Below, one piece after another: positions 42,356 to 51,641 of a DNA stretch of 64,000 bases. Where the stretch lies: NCBI GenBank assembly GCA_030645915.1, contig JAUSNO010000023.1:62001-126000 (forward strand). The letters run 5' to 3'. The notes beneath the pieces were generated by a model that ran no database searches, was not told the DNA's origin, and saw nothing but the letters and a program-made list of their open reading frames with translations. This DNA is from Undibacterium sp. GTDB lineage: Bacteria > Pseudomonadota > Gammaproteobacteria > Burkholderiales > Burkholderiaceae_D. The position numbers were made by a program, and so were the translations under genes. Numbering within the stretch: position 1 is the first letter of the stretch; the number at the start of each line of letters is the position of its first letter.

Positions 42356-44539
42356 CTACAAATTCGTTTTCAAAAACTCCCACTTGGCTTTTTGCAGTGA
42401 CCAGTTGGGCCAGTCGCCGCGCACGCCGTGGCCGTGGCTGGGGTAGAGTTGCAGGCTGTAGTCTTTGCCGGCCTTGATCAGCTCGTCGATCAGCATGACG
42501 GAATTTTGGGGATGCACGTTGTCATCCATGGTGCCGTGCATGATCATGATTTTGCCGCTCAGGTCTTTTGCTGCCTTGAGTACGCTGCCTTTGTCGTAGC
42601 CTTCCAGATTGTCTTTCGGTAAGCCCATATAACGTTCGGTATAGATGCTGTCGTACAGGCGGTAATCGGTGACCGGCGCGCCGACGAAACCTATCTTCCA
42701 GGCTTTGCTATGCGTCATTGCGTACGAGGTCATGTAGCCGCCATAGCTCCAGCCGTTGAGCGCGATTCTGTCCATGTCGGCCCAGCCTTGCTGGCGCAGC
42801 CATTCGAGGCCGTCTAGCTGATCCTGTAACTCTAGTTGGCCGAGTTTCTTGTGTATTGGCCAGGCGCTGATGACACCCTTGTTGCTGGCGCTGCGGTTGT
42901 CGAGTACCCAGACCACGTAGCCTTGTTGCGCCAGAAAGTGGTGCCATAGATTGCTGCTCCAGCGGTCGACCACTTGCGGTGCCATCGGCCCTGAATAGAG
43001 ATGTTGATAGACCGGATATTTTTTCTTGGGATCAAAATCGGGCGGCAAGAATAACAGGCTCTCCATCAGGAAACCATCACGCGATTTGATCTGCTGTTGC
43101 GTCACCGTGGCGAGTTGCAGGCCCTTCATGTTTTCTGGCATGCCGGCATCATCTACTAATTTAAGCTGAACGCCAGCATCGGTGAACAGAGCTTGCTTGG
43201 GTGTTTGCCTGAGGTTGTTCCAGCTGTCCAGGTAGTGCGTGTAGGTGTTGTTCCAGCGTACATAATGCGAGCCAGATTCTGCCGACAGCCGCTTGAAATT
43301 TCGGCCATTCAGTCCGGTCGAATAGATGTCAATACCGATAGGATTGCGTTCGCTGGCCGAGAACAGCACACGTGATTTTTTTTCATCAATGCCGTATACG
43401 GTGCGCACATCCCAGTCACCTTCGGTGATGGCCTTGATCAGCTGATAATTTTTATCGTAACGATACAGGTGGTGGTGGCCAGTGCGGCTCGATTCCCAGA
43501 CAAAACCGCCATCCTTCAGGAAGTGCGGCAGCGGCAAGCGTTCGGTCCAGGCCGGGCTGGTCTCGCGCAGGATGGCTTTGCTGCTCAGGTTTTTATCGTA
43601 GAGGCGCAGGTCCAGCCAGGTCTGTACGCGGTCTTGCCAGGATGCGATGAGCTTGCCATCGGGCGTCCAGTCGATTTGTACGATGAGGGTTTCCTGTTCC
43701 GGATACGGGTCATTGGCCCAGCTGACATTGGCCTGCAGATCGACTATGCCTATCCTGGCAATCGGGTTGGGATCGCCCGCCTTCGGGTAGCGCGTGTTGT
43801 TGGTTTTGATCGGCTGTGCGAAATCACCGTTCAAGGTGTAAACGGGCACCTTGGATTCGTCCAGGCTGAGGAAGGCAATCTGCCTGGAATCGGGCGACCA
43901 GCGGAAGGCGCGGAATGTTCCCCGTCCATAAATCTCTTCCTGATAGACCCAATCGAGACGACCGTTAAATACGGTTTCGCTGCCACCTGTGGTCAGGCGT
44001 TTTTCTGTTGCGCTGGCGATGTCTGTCAGGTAGATATCGTTGCCCTTCAAGTAGGCAACTGACTTCATATCGGGCGACAAGATGGCTTCATCTTCTGCCA
44101 TATCAGGCGTGTTGGTGAGACGGCGCGCCTTGGCGTTTTGCAGATCGAGCAACCAGAGATCGTTCTTGTGCGTAAAGAGATAGGATTTTACTTCCGGCTT
44201 GATTTGCGGCCCGAGTTTCTCGACTAATTTGTCGGCATCTTTTGTGTCGATACCTGCCGCATTGAGCAGCGCTGCCAGGTTGCCGTCGGCGGCCAGTGCC
44301 GTTTTTTCCCATGTTTGCGGATTGACCACGAATAACTGAACGTTACCGTCTTTTGTCTGCGATTCGATCAGGCGATTTTGTGCATCCCACGACAGGCGCG
44401 TGAAAGGCTGGGGATCAAACTTCAGCTTTTCGGTAGGGTGATACAGCATTTCTAGAGTGAGCTTGCCGTTGTTGGCAAAAGCGGAGGCGGATACAGCAAG
44501 TAGCAGGGAAACGAGAGTGGCGGAAAGTGACGGTCGCAT
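42356..44539 (-). CDS. Dipeptidyl-peptidase IV-type S9 peptidase
   Basis: Exported serine peptidase of 727 residues (ATG 44539) with signal peptide LSATLVSLLLAVSASAFA. An N-terminal beta-propeller (about 50-470; repeated strands such as SPDMKSVAYLKGNDIYL) gates an alpha/beta-hydrolase domain. Catalytic triad: Ser near 599 in GWSYGGYM, Asp near 672 in HGTMDDNVH, His near 703 in PSHGHG. DPP IV enzymes remove X-Pro dipeptides from peptides in the periplasm. An in-frame ATG at 44695 would add 52 residues that do not look exported. It follows waaA on the same strand. Its function is likely peptide scavenging, unrelated to LPS. Confidence 0.9.
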   Translation of the reverse strand: MRPSLSATLVSLLLAVSASAFANNGKLTLEMLYHPTEKLKFDPQPFTRLSWDAQNRLIESQTKDGNVQLFVVNPQTWEKTALAADGNLAALLNAAGIDTKDADKLVEKLGPQIKPEVKSYLFTHKNDLWLLDLQNAKARRLTNTPDMAEDEAILSPDMKSVAYLKGNDIYLTDIASATEKRLTTGGSETVFNGRLDWVYQEEIYGRGTFRAFRWSPDSRQIAFLSLDESKVPVYTLNGDFAQPIKTNNTRYPKAGDPNPIARIGIVDLQANVSWANDPYPEQETLIVQIDWTPDGKLIASWQDRVQTWLDLRLYDKNLSSKAILRETSPAWTERLPLPHFLKDGGFVWESSRTGHHHLYRYDKNYQLIKAITEGDWDVRTVYGIDEKKSRVLFSASERNPIGIDIYSTGLNGRNFKRLSAESGSHYVRWNNTYTHYLDSWNNLRQTPKQALFTDAGVQLKLVDDAGMPENMKGLQLATVTQQQIKSRDGFLMESLLFLPPDFDPKKKYPVYQHLYSGPMAPQVVDRWSSNLWHHFLAQQGYVVWVLDNRSASNKGVISAWPIHKKLGQLELQDQLDGLEWLRQQGWADMDRIALNGWSYGGYMTSYAMTHSKAWKIGFVGAPVTDYRLYDSIYTERYMGLPKDNLEGYDKGSVLKAAKDLSGKIMIMHGTMDDNVHPQNSVMLIDELIKAGKDYSLQLYPSHGHGVRGDWPNWSLQKAKWEFLKTNL

Positions 44540-44730
44540 GGTGGTTTTGTTCGGTGTGAGGTGGTCGGCAATGTTCACGATAATGAAGAAGCGCTTGAGA
44601 GTTCCTTGTCTCGCCATTTTGCGGTGAGGCAAGTATTGTATTCTGAAATGTACTGGCGAAAACGGTCGAGGTATTTTTTTAAACACCCATGCCATCTGGT
44701 CATCAGGTGAACGGACGGCCAGGGTTTTGC

Positions 44731-46002
44731 TTAGAGATATTGCCTTATCGCCTGCATGGTTCTGTCGGTAGCGCCCTGATGCTGTAAAAAGAAAGCGTGC
44801 GCGTTTTCGCCCATCTTGACTCTGTTCTCTGTATCGTCGAGCAGCGCTTGCGCGTTCTTCATCAGGTGCTCTGCATCTTCCACCCGAAGCGCTGATTGGG
44901 CAGCGATCGCCTGATCGGTAATTTCAGAAAAATTAAAGGTATGCGGCCCGGTCAATACCGGCTTGCCCATGGCGAAGGCTTCGATCAGATTGTGCCCGCC
45001 TAACGACACCAGGCTGCCGCCCACAAACGCCACATCACAGGCCGCGTAGTACATATACATTTCACCCATGCTGTCGCCCAGCAGTACCTGGGTGTCGGGC
45101 GGCAGGACCTCGGTTTCGTGATCCAGATCGAGGCTGGTACGCCTGACGTAGCGCAGCTTGTGCGCATCGAGCAAGGCCGCCACCAGATCAAAGCGCTGCG
45201 GGTGGCGTGGCGTGATGATGAGCAAGGCGCGCGGCAGTTGAAGTGTGACAAAGGCTTGCAGGATCAGCTCTTCTTCGCCGTCGCGCGTGCTGGCGCAAAT
45301 GAACACCGGGCGGTCGGCAAAATAACGGCGCAACAGTACGCCGCGCTGCGCCATTTTGGGCGGTGGCGAGACATCGAATTTCATGTTGCCGGTAATGCAG
45401 ATATTGCTCACGCCCAGCGCTTTCAGGCGCTCTGCGTCAGGGCCGGACTGTGCTGCGACCAGATCTATCGCTTGCGCGGCAGGCAGCATCAGCGCCGACA
45501 GCTTGTGGGCTTTTTTCAGGGATTTTTCTGACAGGCGCGCATTCACCAGTGTGACCGCCAGTGTCGCTTGCTTGCATTGAAAGACCAGGTTGGGCCAGAC
45601 TTCGGTTTCTATCAGCACGCAAAGCCGCGGCGAAAAATGTCTGAGGAAGCGCCGTATCATCCAGTTGATGTCATACGGTAGGAAGGCTTGCGTGAGTCTG
45701 TCGCCAACGTCGGCGAACAGTGTTTGGCCGGTAGCGCGGCCGATAGGCGTCATGTGCGTCAGCAGTATGCTGTGATCGGGATAGCGCCGTAATAATGCGC
45801 GGATCAGGGGCTCGGCGGCGCGGGTTTCGCCGGCAGATACCGCGTGCACCCAGATGCGTTTGCTGGCAGGCACGGCAGGATAAAAGCCCAGCCGCTCGGC
45901 GATATGCTGGCGGTAACCGGGTTCCTGGCGGCCACGAAGCCAAAGGCGCAATAGCACGACGGGCAAGGCCAGCCACCAGACAAGAGAATAAATGAGGCGC
46001 AT
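44731..46002 (-). CDS. waaA: Kdo transferase WaaA
   Basis: Adds 3-deoxy-D-manno-octulosonic acid from CMP-Kdo to lipid IV-A at the inner face of the cytoplasmic membrane. The 423 residues begin with a membrane anchor (LVWWLALPVVLLRLWLRG). The N-terminal GT-B half has WVHAVSAGETRAAEPLIRAL (about 50-70), and the C-terminal nucleotide-binding half has the segment FVGGSLVSLGGHNLIEAFAMGKPVLTG, here split across its turn. Length and motifs fit the family. It follows the EamA gene by six bases and precedes the S9 peptidase. Confidence 0.93.
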   Translation of the reverse strand: MRLIYSLVWWLALPVVLLRLWLRGRQEPGYRQHIAERLGFYPAVPASKRIWVHAVSAGETRAAEPLIRALLRRYPDHSILLTHMTPIGRATGQTLFADVGDRLTQAFLPYDINWMIRRFLRHFSPRLCVLIETEVWPNLVFQCKQATLAVTLVNARLSEKSLKKAHKLSALMLPAAQAIDLVAAQSGPDAERLKALGVSNICITGNMKFDVSPPPKMAQRGVLLRRYFADRPVFICASTRDGEEELILQAFVTLQLPRALLIITPRHPQRFDLVAALLDAHKLRYVRRTSLDLDHETEVLPPDTQVLLGDSMGEMYMYYAACDVAFVGGSLVSLGGHNLIEAFAMGKPVLTGPHTFNFSEITDQAIAAQSALRVEDAEHLMKNAQALLDDTENRVKMGENAHAFFLQHQGATDRTMQAIRQYL

Positions 46003-46008
46003 AAGTGC

Positions 46009-46932
46009 TTAGCTAGAAATAGAAGTTTTACGGTTCACCAGCACGATACCGGTCAGGACCAGCAGCGCACCGAGGGCGAAACGCAGGGTGATCGCTTCGT
46101 GCAAAAAAATGACCCCGGCGGCTACGCCAAATAGCGGCGTCAGGAAAGAAAATACCGACAGGCGCGAAGTCAGATAACGGCGCATCAGCCAGAACCAGCT
46201 CAGGTAGCTGACAAAGGCGATCACGACCGATTGAAAGAAGATATTGAGCCAGATCGCGTAATCCCAGTCTTGCAGCGCGGCGTTGCGGCTGAAATCCCCT
46301 TTGGCCGCGGCAAACACCAGCAGGAAAGCCCCGGCCACCGCCAGTTGATAAAACAGTGTCGTGGTGGGCTCGGCTTCAGATAGGCGCGAGCGGCGGATGA
46401 CTAGCGTGGTGGCGGCCCAGAATACGCCGCCCAGCACGCCCAACGCATCACCCAGTAGCATGTCGGAAGTGGCATGTCCGTCTACGCCAAACGCGCCAGA
46501 AAAGGCAATCGCCACGCCAAAAAATGCGGAAATGATACCCAGCCACTGGCTGCGTTGCATGCGCTCAGCAGGCACCAGCCAGTGCAGGCCGATGACAGTA
46601 AAAATCGGCGCGGTATACAGAAACACCGACATATGCGAGGCCGAGGTGTAGTTCAAACCGATCGAGATGCATAAAAATTCAGTGGCAAACAGCGTGCCGG
46701 CCAGTAGGCCAGGCGCAACATGGCCATCGCGCAGTGAAAAACGGATGCCGCGCAAATGAATCAGGCCAGTGACCAGCATCGCCGCCAAGGCAGAGCGCAT
46801 GCCCATCTGTGAGACCGAACTGATGGCAGGTGCAGCCAGTTTGATGGCAACCTGCTGCAAGCCCCACAGCAGGCACAGGACTATCATCAGGGAGACGGCA
46901 AAGCCATCGAGGTTTTTACGGGTGGAGTTCAT
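46009..46932 (-). CDS. EamA-family (DMT) transporter
   Basis: A 307-residue inner-membrane protein of the drug/metabolite transporter superfamily with ten predicted helices in two EamA repeats. The first repeat begins LMIVLCLLWGLQQVAIKLAA and includes LNYTSASHMSVFLYTAPIF; the second includes GVFWAATTLVIRRS and FLTPLFGVAAGVIFLHEAIT. Substrates in the family range from amino acids to metabolites and cannot be told from sequence. It is probably co-transcribed with waaA (six-base gap). Confidence 0.9.
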   Translation of the reverse strand: MNSTRKNLDGFAVSLMIVLCLLWGLQQVAIKLAAPAISSVSQMGMRSALAAMLVTGLIHLRGIRFSLRDGHVAPGLLAGTLFATEFLCISIGLNYTSASHMSVFLYTAPIFTVIGLHWLVPAERMQRSQWLGIISAFFGVAIAFSGAFGVDGHATSDMLLGDALGVLGGVFWAATTLVIRRSRLSEAEPTTTLFYQLAVAGAFLLVFAAAKGDFSRNAALQDWDYAIWLNIFFQSVVIAFVSYLSWFWLMRRYLTSRLSVFSFLTPLFGVAAGVIFLHEAITLRFALGALLVLTGIVLVNRKTSISS

Positions 46933-47108
46933 TAATCAGGTAAAACGGAGAAAGAAACTTCCTCGATGGAAATGTTGGGGAAGCGAGGAATATACCCTAA
47001 ATTATCGGTGCTGTTCGCTAGCAGACGCATTCTCATGCTGTCTGGCCGGAAATTCATCGCTGTCAAGCGGTCTGCGATGAAATGAAGCAAAATTTCTCAT
47101 ATGGAATA

Positions 47109-47188
47109 GGCCTGTCACACACTATCCATGCGGGTTTCGAAGGCATATGCCCGCAAAGGCGCATGGATAGTGCGTGCTGGCGTGTGCA
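47109..47188. repeat. Dispersed palindromic repeat, copy 5
   Basis: Arms CACTATCCATGCG (47120-47132) and CGCATGGATAGTG (47160-47172) are perfect. The loop differs from the other copies (GGTTTCGAAGGCATATGCCCGCAAAGG). The right flank GTGCTGGCGTG is shared. It lies upstream of the EamA gene. Confidence 0.88.
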
Positions 47189-47271
47189 TTTTTTAGTTCG
47201 CAATGAAAACTCTCTCACCTGCTTGTGGGGGCAGCAACAACGCCCCTTTTTTTTGCGCTGCTGATTTAACG

Positions 47272-47310
47272 AATAAAAAAGCCAGTTATCAAACTGGCTT
47301 TTTTATTTCA
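47272..47310. terminator. Bidirectional terminator
   Basis: A 16-bp perfect stem (47272-47287 with 47292-47307, core AAAAAAGCCAGTT) with loop ATCA and A/T flanks. It lies just beyond the stop of the small membrane protein gene on the minus strand. Confidence 0.92.
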
Positions 47311-47334
47311 ATAGTTATTGGTCAGTTTTTGCAT

Positions 47335-47790
47335 TTAACCCTTCAGTGAAATTCCGCCAAGGGATGAAAGCTTTGGTTGATAGATAAGGGTCTGCATAAT
47401 AAAAGGTTTAGTAATAAAGAAAATCAACCCTAGCGCAAATAACATTGGAATAAAAAAGTTTCCTGTCATTCCTCCAATGGGAATAGTGAATCCAAGAAGA
47501 AATAAGCTAAAAATGACATTGTACAAAAATAGAAAAATACTTCTTTTCCAATAATAAATCTTTCCGCTTGAAAGTTTTACACCGATAAGCATTTTCCCAT
47601 TAAGAAATAACGTTACCTCTTCACCAAGTCCACGTTCTACGAAATCATTTAAGCTTTGGGCAGTGACGATTTTTTGAAGAAGAGTATCGCCAATTTCAAT
47701 CGTATTATATTTAACAAATGACGATCCAACATTGCCATGCGTTGTAGAACCTGATCCAAGCGTTTTTAATACGCCTTTAACTTCTTTCAT
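47335..47790 (-). CDS. Small membrane protein of unknown function
   Basis: A 151-residue protein, not recognised. A soluble N-terminal part (about 1-85) has a Gly/Ser/Thr-rich start and DFVERGLGEEVTLFLNGKM. It is followed by two transmembrane helices (about 86-105, IFLFLYNVIFSLFLLGF; about 112-130, FFIPMLFALGLIFFI). The gene is markedly richer in A and T than its neighbours and lies alone between two copies of the dispersed repeat, suggesting acquired DNA. GGAAAAACC lies upstream of the ATG. A strong terminator follows. Confidence 0.6.
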   Translation of the reverse strand: MKEVKGVLKTLGSGSTTHGNVGSSFVKYNTIEIGDTLLQKIVTAQSLNDFVERGLGEEVTLFLNGKMLIGVKLSSGKIYYWKRSIFLFLYNVIFSLFLLGFTIPIGGMTGNFFIPMLFALGLIFFITKPFIMQTLIYQPKLSSLGGISLKG

Positions 47791-47955
47791 GTGGTTTTTC
47801 CATAGTCGTTAGTAATAGGTGAAGCAAATTTCATAGTTGCAAATATAGCATAACGATTTGCCATTGGCACACTACTTACTGCGGGTTATGGTCTTGGCAA
47901 ATCATCTCTGTCATTCAGATAACGATGGATAAGCGAAAGATTTTTCACATGCATA

Positions 47956-48063
47956 TGCCTGTCACGCACTAGGCGGAGCGCACTATCCATGCGGGTTTCC
48001 AGCCACTCTGGCCTGCAAGGCGCATGGATAGTGCGCTCCGCCTAGTGCGTGCTGGCGTGGTGC
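47956..48063. repeat. Dispersed palindromic repeat, copy 6 (longest perfect hairpin)
   Basis: Arms at 47964-47993 and 48021-48050 are perfect 30-base reverse complements around a 27-base loop. Each arm includes the unit GCACTAGGCGGAGC, or its complement, once. The outer flanks CCTGTC and GTGCTGGCGTGG are shared with other copies. It lies between the small membrane protein and the oxidoreductase gene. Confidence 0.95.
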
Positions 48064-48081
48064 TAAAAATATTCCTGATCA

Positions 48082-49095
48082 TTATTCAAACGGGTAGCGC
48101 ACCCCAAGCTGACGTCTGAATTCATCTAGCCAGCCTATGATGGCGAGGGTTTCGCTGTGTGGCATCTGCGGGCTTTCGATCAGGCCGGCGCGTATGCAGC
48201 GCATGGCTGCTTCCACTTCGCCTTCAAAGCCGTTGATACGCAGCGGGGCATGCGCCTGTTGCGGTGTTGCGCCATTAATATGCAGGATGGCATCGGTGGC
48301 TTCCCAGAAGTTGTGCGGCAGGCAGATCGTGCCGCGCTCGCCGAAGATGCGCAGGGCGTTGTCGGCGCTGGTATCTAAGGCGCAGATGAATTGCGAGGTC
48401 ACGCCCTCGGGAAACAGGATGCTGCCCGAGACGCGCTGATCGACACCGCTAGGCGCGAGCACGCCATCGGCGCGTATCGCTAATGCATCGGGGCAGCGGC
48501 CTAGCGCCATCTCCAGCACCCAGCGCGTCATCGCGACGTTGTAGATGCCGATGTCGAGCAGGCTGCCGCCGGCTAATGCCGGATTGTAGAGCCGGCTGTT
48601 CGGATCGTAGTCGCTGGTAAAACAAAAGCTCGATTGGATGCCGTGCACCTTGCCGATGGCTTGCGTCTGCAACCATTCGGCGACGACGCCGTAGATGGGC
48701 AGAAAGCGTGTCCATAAGGCTTCCATCAAAAATACCTGGTGCTGGCGCGACAGCGTTATCAGCTTTTGCGCCTGCGCCAGATTCGGCACCAGCGGTTTCT
48801 CGCATAGCACGGGTTTGCCGGCAGCCAGGCAGCGCTGCACCATCTCGCCGTGATTGGCATGCGGCGTGGCGACGTAGATGCCGTCGATGCGCGTATCGGC
48901 CAGCAGGGCGTCGATATTGAATGCGACTAGCGGCGCCACGCCCGCACTTGCCCACTGTACTGCAAAGCTGGCGGCACGCTCCTGATGGCGGCCAAATACC
49001 GCATGCAGATAAGTGCCCGGCAGCTGATGCACCGCTTCGGCAAAGCGTTGCGCAATCGCGCCGGGGCCTATGATCGCCCATGCAAAGTCGGCCAT
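48082..49095 (-). CDS. Gfo/Idh/MocA-family oxidoreductase
   Basis: A 337-residue NAD(P)-dependent dehydrogenase. The Rossmann fold (about 1-120) has IGPGAIAQRFAEAV at the dinucleotide site and VLCEKPLVPN (EKP signature) near residues 96-105. The C-terminal alpha/beta domain (about 130-300) binds substrate; GGSLLDIGIYNVAMTRW resembles the family's catalytic-helix region. Members act on sugars, inositols or trans-dihydrodiols. It lies 9 bases downstream of waaC on the same strand, so it may be read with the LPS genes, though a core-LPS function is not established. Confidence 0.88.
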   Translation of the reverse strand: MADFAWAIIGPGAIAQRFAEAVHQLPGTYLHAVFGRHQERAASFAVQWASAGVAPLVAFNIDALLADTRIDGIYVATPHANHGEMVQRCLAAGKPVLCEKPLVPNLAQAQKLITLSRQHQVFLMEALWTRFLPIYGVVAEWLQTQAIGKVHGIQSSFCFTSDYDPNSRLYNPALAGGSLLDIGIYNVAMTRWVLEMALGRCPDALAIRADGVLAPSGVDQRVSGSILFPEGVTSQFICALDTSADNALRIFGERGTICLPHNFWEATDAILHINGATPQQAHAPLRINGFEGEVEAAMRCIRAGLIESPQMPHSETLAIIGWLDEFRRQLGVRYPFE

Positions 49096-49104
49096 TATTT
49101 TTCC

Positions 49105-50109
49105 TTAACTGTTGGCAGTGCTGCCTGCTTGCGCCTGCAAGCGGCTGATGGCGTCTCGCACTTCGGCTACGCTGGCGGGCTTGCCCTGGTCGCCCAGGTT
49201 GATGATTTTGGATGACCAGTTGCCTTCGGTTTTCCAGCGTGGCGAATCGCAATAAATCTCTACGGTCGGGGTTTCATACGCGGCGGCGATGTGGGTCAGG
49301 CCGGTATCGACGCCGATAGCAAGAGCGGCGCGTTGCGCCAGGATGATGGCGTCGTGCATAGTTAATTTAGGCAGCACGCTGGCATTGGGCATCTGCGCCG
49401 CCATCTGTTCTGCCTCGGCCTTTTCTTCGGCACTGCCCCAAGGTAGCAGTACCGGCATATGCTGCGTCGCCAGTGTTTGCGCGATGGCGACCCAATTGGC
49501 GCGCGACCATTTTTTGCTGGCGCCCGCCGTGCCGTGGAAGAACACCGCGTAGGGTGTTGCCGGCAGCCAGCCTGGATGTGATCCGTGACTGGCATCGCCG
49601 AGGCCGAACTTGGCCGGCGTGTTGAGCTGATAGGCGCAGGCAAAGGCGGCCACTAATCTGCCGCGCAAGACGGCATGCGTATGAATATCGACCGGCAAAC
49701 TCTCGGTATGAAACAAGCGCGAAGCAGCTTCATAACCCGAACCTTCGGTGCCGTTGGCCAGGCCGACTTTTTTGCCGCCCGGCTTGATTCTGGCCATGCC
49801 CATGATCAGGCCGGTTTTCATCAGGCCCTGGGTGTCGAGCACGATATCGTATTGTTCGGCGCGCAGGTCGACGTAGAACTGCTTCATCTCCTGGCGTGTG
49901 GCACGGGAAAATAAACTCTTGCGCCAGCGTCGCAAGGCAAACGGAATAATCTTGCGCACGCCGGCATTGAGCTTGACTAAATGGACATAGGCTTCTTCCA
50001 CTACCCAGTCGATTTGCGCATCGGGAAAGTGCTGCAATAAATCCGCCACGACGGGCATATTGTGGAGAACATCGCCAAGCGAGGAGACGCGGACTAGAAG
50101 GATTTTCAC
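49105..50109 (-). CDS. waaC: LPS heptosyltransferase I (WaaC)
   Basis: Transfers the first L-glycero-D-manno-heptose from ADP-heptose to Kdo2-lipid A on the cytoplasmic side of the inner membrane. The 334-residue GT9 enzyme begins KILLVRVSSLGDVLHNMPVV, with the loop SLGDVLHNMP typical of WaaC. The C-terminal half has VDTGLTHIAAAYETPTVEIY near residues 270-290, the nucleotide-heptose site. It lies 128 bases downstream of the phosphomannomutase gene. Confidence 0.93.
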   Translation of the reverse strand: MKILLVRVSSLGDVLHNMPVVADLLQHFPDAQIDWVVEEAYVHLVKLNAGVRKIIPFALRRWRKSLFSRATRQEMKQFYVDLRAEQYDIVLDTQGLMKTGLIMGMARIKPGGKKVGLANGTEGSGYEAASRLFHTESLPVDIHTHAVLRGRLVAAFACAYQLNTPAKFGLGDASHGSHPGWLPATPYAVFFHGTAGASKKWSRANWVAIAQTLATQHMPVLLPWGSAEEKAEAEQMAAQMPNASVLPKLTMHDAIILAQRAALAIGVDTGLTHIAAAYETPTVEIYCDSPRWKTEGNWSSKIINLGDQGKPASVAEVRDAISRLQAQAGSTANS

Positions 50110-50237
50110 TAGCGTTTACTTTGTGTGTGGAGATGGATTTTTATATACTCCCATCAAATAATTAAAAATATTGCTCGTGGCGCACGTTATCTGTGCGTCA
50201 CGAAAAAATACTAGATAGGAGTATGGCTACAGATCAA

Positions 50238-51614
50238 TCAGTAAGGCAATTGCGCGTCGGGTTTTACCGCCAACACGGCTTTTTTCAAGGCGCCTTGTAT
50301 GCGCGTCAGCGCGGCTGGGTTCTCGGCCTCAAAACGCATCACGATGACCGGCGTAGTATTCGATGAACGGGCCAGACCGAAGCCATCGGGGTATTCAACC
50401 CGCAAGCCGTCTATCGTGATGATTTCATCGGCGCCGGGGAAATCGGCATTCTTTTGCATCTGTTCTATGATGGAAAAATTCTCGCCTTCCTTGAGTTGAA
50501 GTTGCAGTTCCGGCGTGCTTGGCGACTGTGGCAAATTGTTTAAGGTGGCCGTCAGATCGGGGACGCGGCTGAGTATTTCCAGCAGGCGTGCACCGGCATA
50601 CATGCCGTCATCAAAGCCATACCATCTATCCTTGAAGAAGATGTGTCCGCTCATTTCACCACCGAGCGGCGAGCCGACTTCGCGCAGCTTCGCCTTGACC
50701 AGCGAGTGACCGGTCTTGCACATCAACGGTACGCCGCCGCGCGCTTTGACCCAGCTGGAAATATGCCGCGTGCATTTGACGTCATACAAAATTTGCGCGC
50801 CAGGGTTGCGACTCAAGACTTCTTCGGCAAACAACATCAACTGGCGGTCAGGGTAGATGATCTGGCCATCCTTGGTGACGACACCGAGACGGTCGCCATC
50901 GCCATCGAAAGCCAGGCCGATTTCTGCATCGCCGTTTTGCAGGCAGCGGATTAAATCTTGCAGGTTTTCTGCATGCGCCGGGTCTGGATGGTGGTTGGGG
51001 AAATTGCCATCGACTTCGCAAAACAATTCAGTCACTTCGCAACCCATGGCGCGGTACATGTCGCCGGCAAATGCACCGGCCACGCCATTGCCGCAGTCGA
51101 TTGCGATCTTCATCGGGCGTGCCAGCTTGACCTCGCCAACAATGCGTTGCAAGTAGGCCGCCTTGATGTCGTGCGTACGGTAGCTGCCGCTGCCTTCTTT
51201 AAAATCCTGCTTGACGATGCGCTGGTACAAGGCCTGGATCGCGTCGCCATAAATCGCCTCGCCCGCCAGCACCATCTTGAAGCCGTTGTAGTCAGGCGGA
51301 TTGTGGCTACCCGTGACCATGATGCCGGAAGCCGCATCCAGGGTATTGGTGCCGAAATACACCATAGGCGTAGCGACCACGCCCAGATCAATCACGTTAA
51401 CGCCAGAGGCCTGCAAGCCTTTTGCCAGCGCGGTGATTAAGGATGGCCCGGAGAGGCGGCCATCGCGGCCGATGACCACGGTTTTTTCGCCTTTGTCGAG
51501 CGCGGCGGAACCAAATGCCAGACCGATCAGATGCGCCACATCGGCATCGAGAGTCTTGTCGATGATGCCGCGGATATCGTAGGCCTTAAAGATGCTGGGA
51601 GAGAGTAGAGACAT
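50238..51614 (-). CDS. Phosphomannomutase/phosphoglucomutase
   Basis: A 458-residue alpha-D-phosphohexomutase of the AlgC/ManB type, interconverting hexose 6- and 1-phosphates to supply GDP-mannose, UDP-glucose or dTDP-glucose precursors. The phosphoserine loop VTGSHNPPDYNG has Ser near residue 102. The metal loop is DGDGDRLGVV near 240, the sugar-binding loop GGEMSGHIFF near 320, and a C-terminal phosphate-binding loop contains RSSNTTP. The products feed the rml pathway encoded upstream. Co-directional with wbpM, 27 bases away. Confidence 0.92.
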   Translation of the reverse strand: MSLLSPSIFKAYDIRGIIDKTLDADVAHLIGLAFGSAALDKGEKTVVIGRDGRLSGPSLITALAKGLQASGVNVIDLGVVATPMVYFGTNTLDAASGIMVTGSHNPPDYNGFKMVLAGEAIYGDAIQALYQRIVKQDFKEGSGSYRTHDIKAAYLQRIVGEVKLARPMKIAIDCGNGVAGAFAGDMYRAMGCEVTELFCEVDGNFPNHHPDPAHAENLQDLIRCLQNGDAEIGLAFDGDGDRLGVVTKDGQIIYPDRQLMLFAEEVLSRNPGAQILYDVKCTRHISSWVKARGGVPLMCKTGHSLVKAKLREVGSPLGGEMSGHIFFKDRWYGFDDGMYAGARLLEILSRVPDLTATLNNLPQSPSTPELQLQLKEGENFSIIEQMQKNADFPGADEIITIDGLRVEYPDGFGLARSSNTTPVIVMRFEAENPAALTRIQGALKKAVLAVKPDAQLPY

Positions 51615-51641
51615 ATTTTTACCTGGATAAATGATAAGTAA

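Noticed and set aside
47846-47905. Inverted repeat GATTTGCCA/TGGCAAATC with CATAAC and GTTATG inside, considered as attC
   Set aside because: The end motifs lie inside or at the wrong distance from the arms, and no central stem with an extrahelical base forms.
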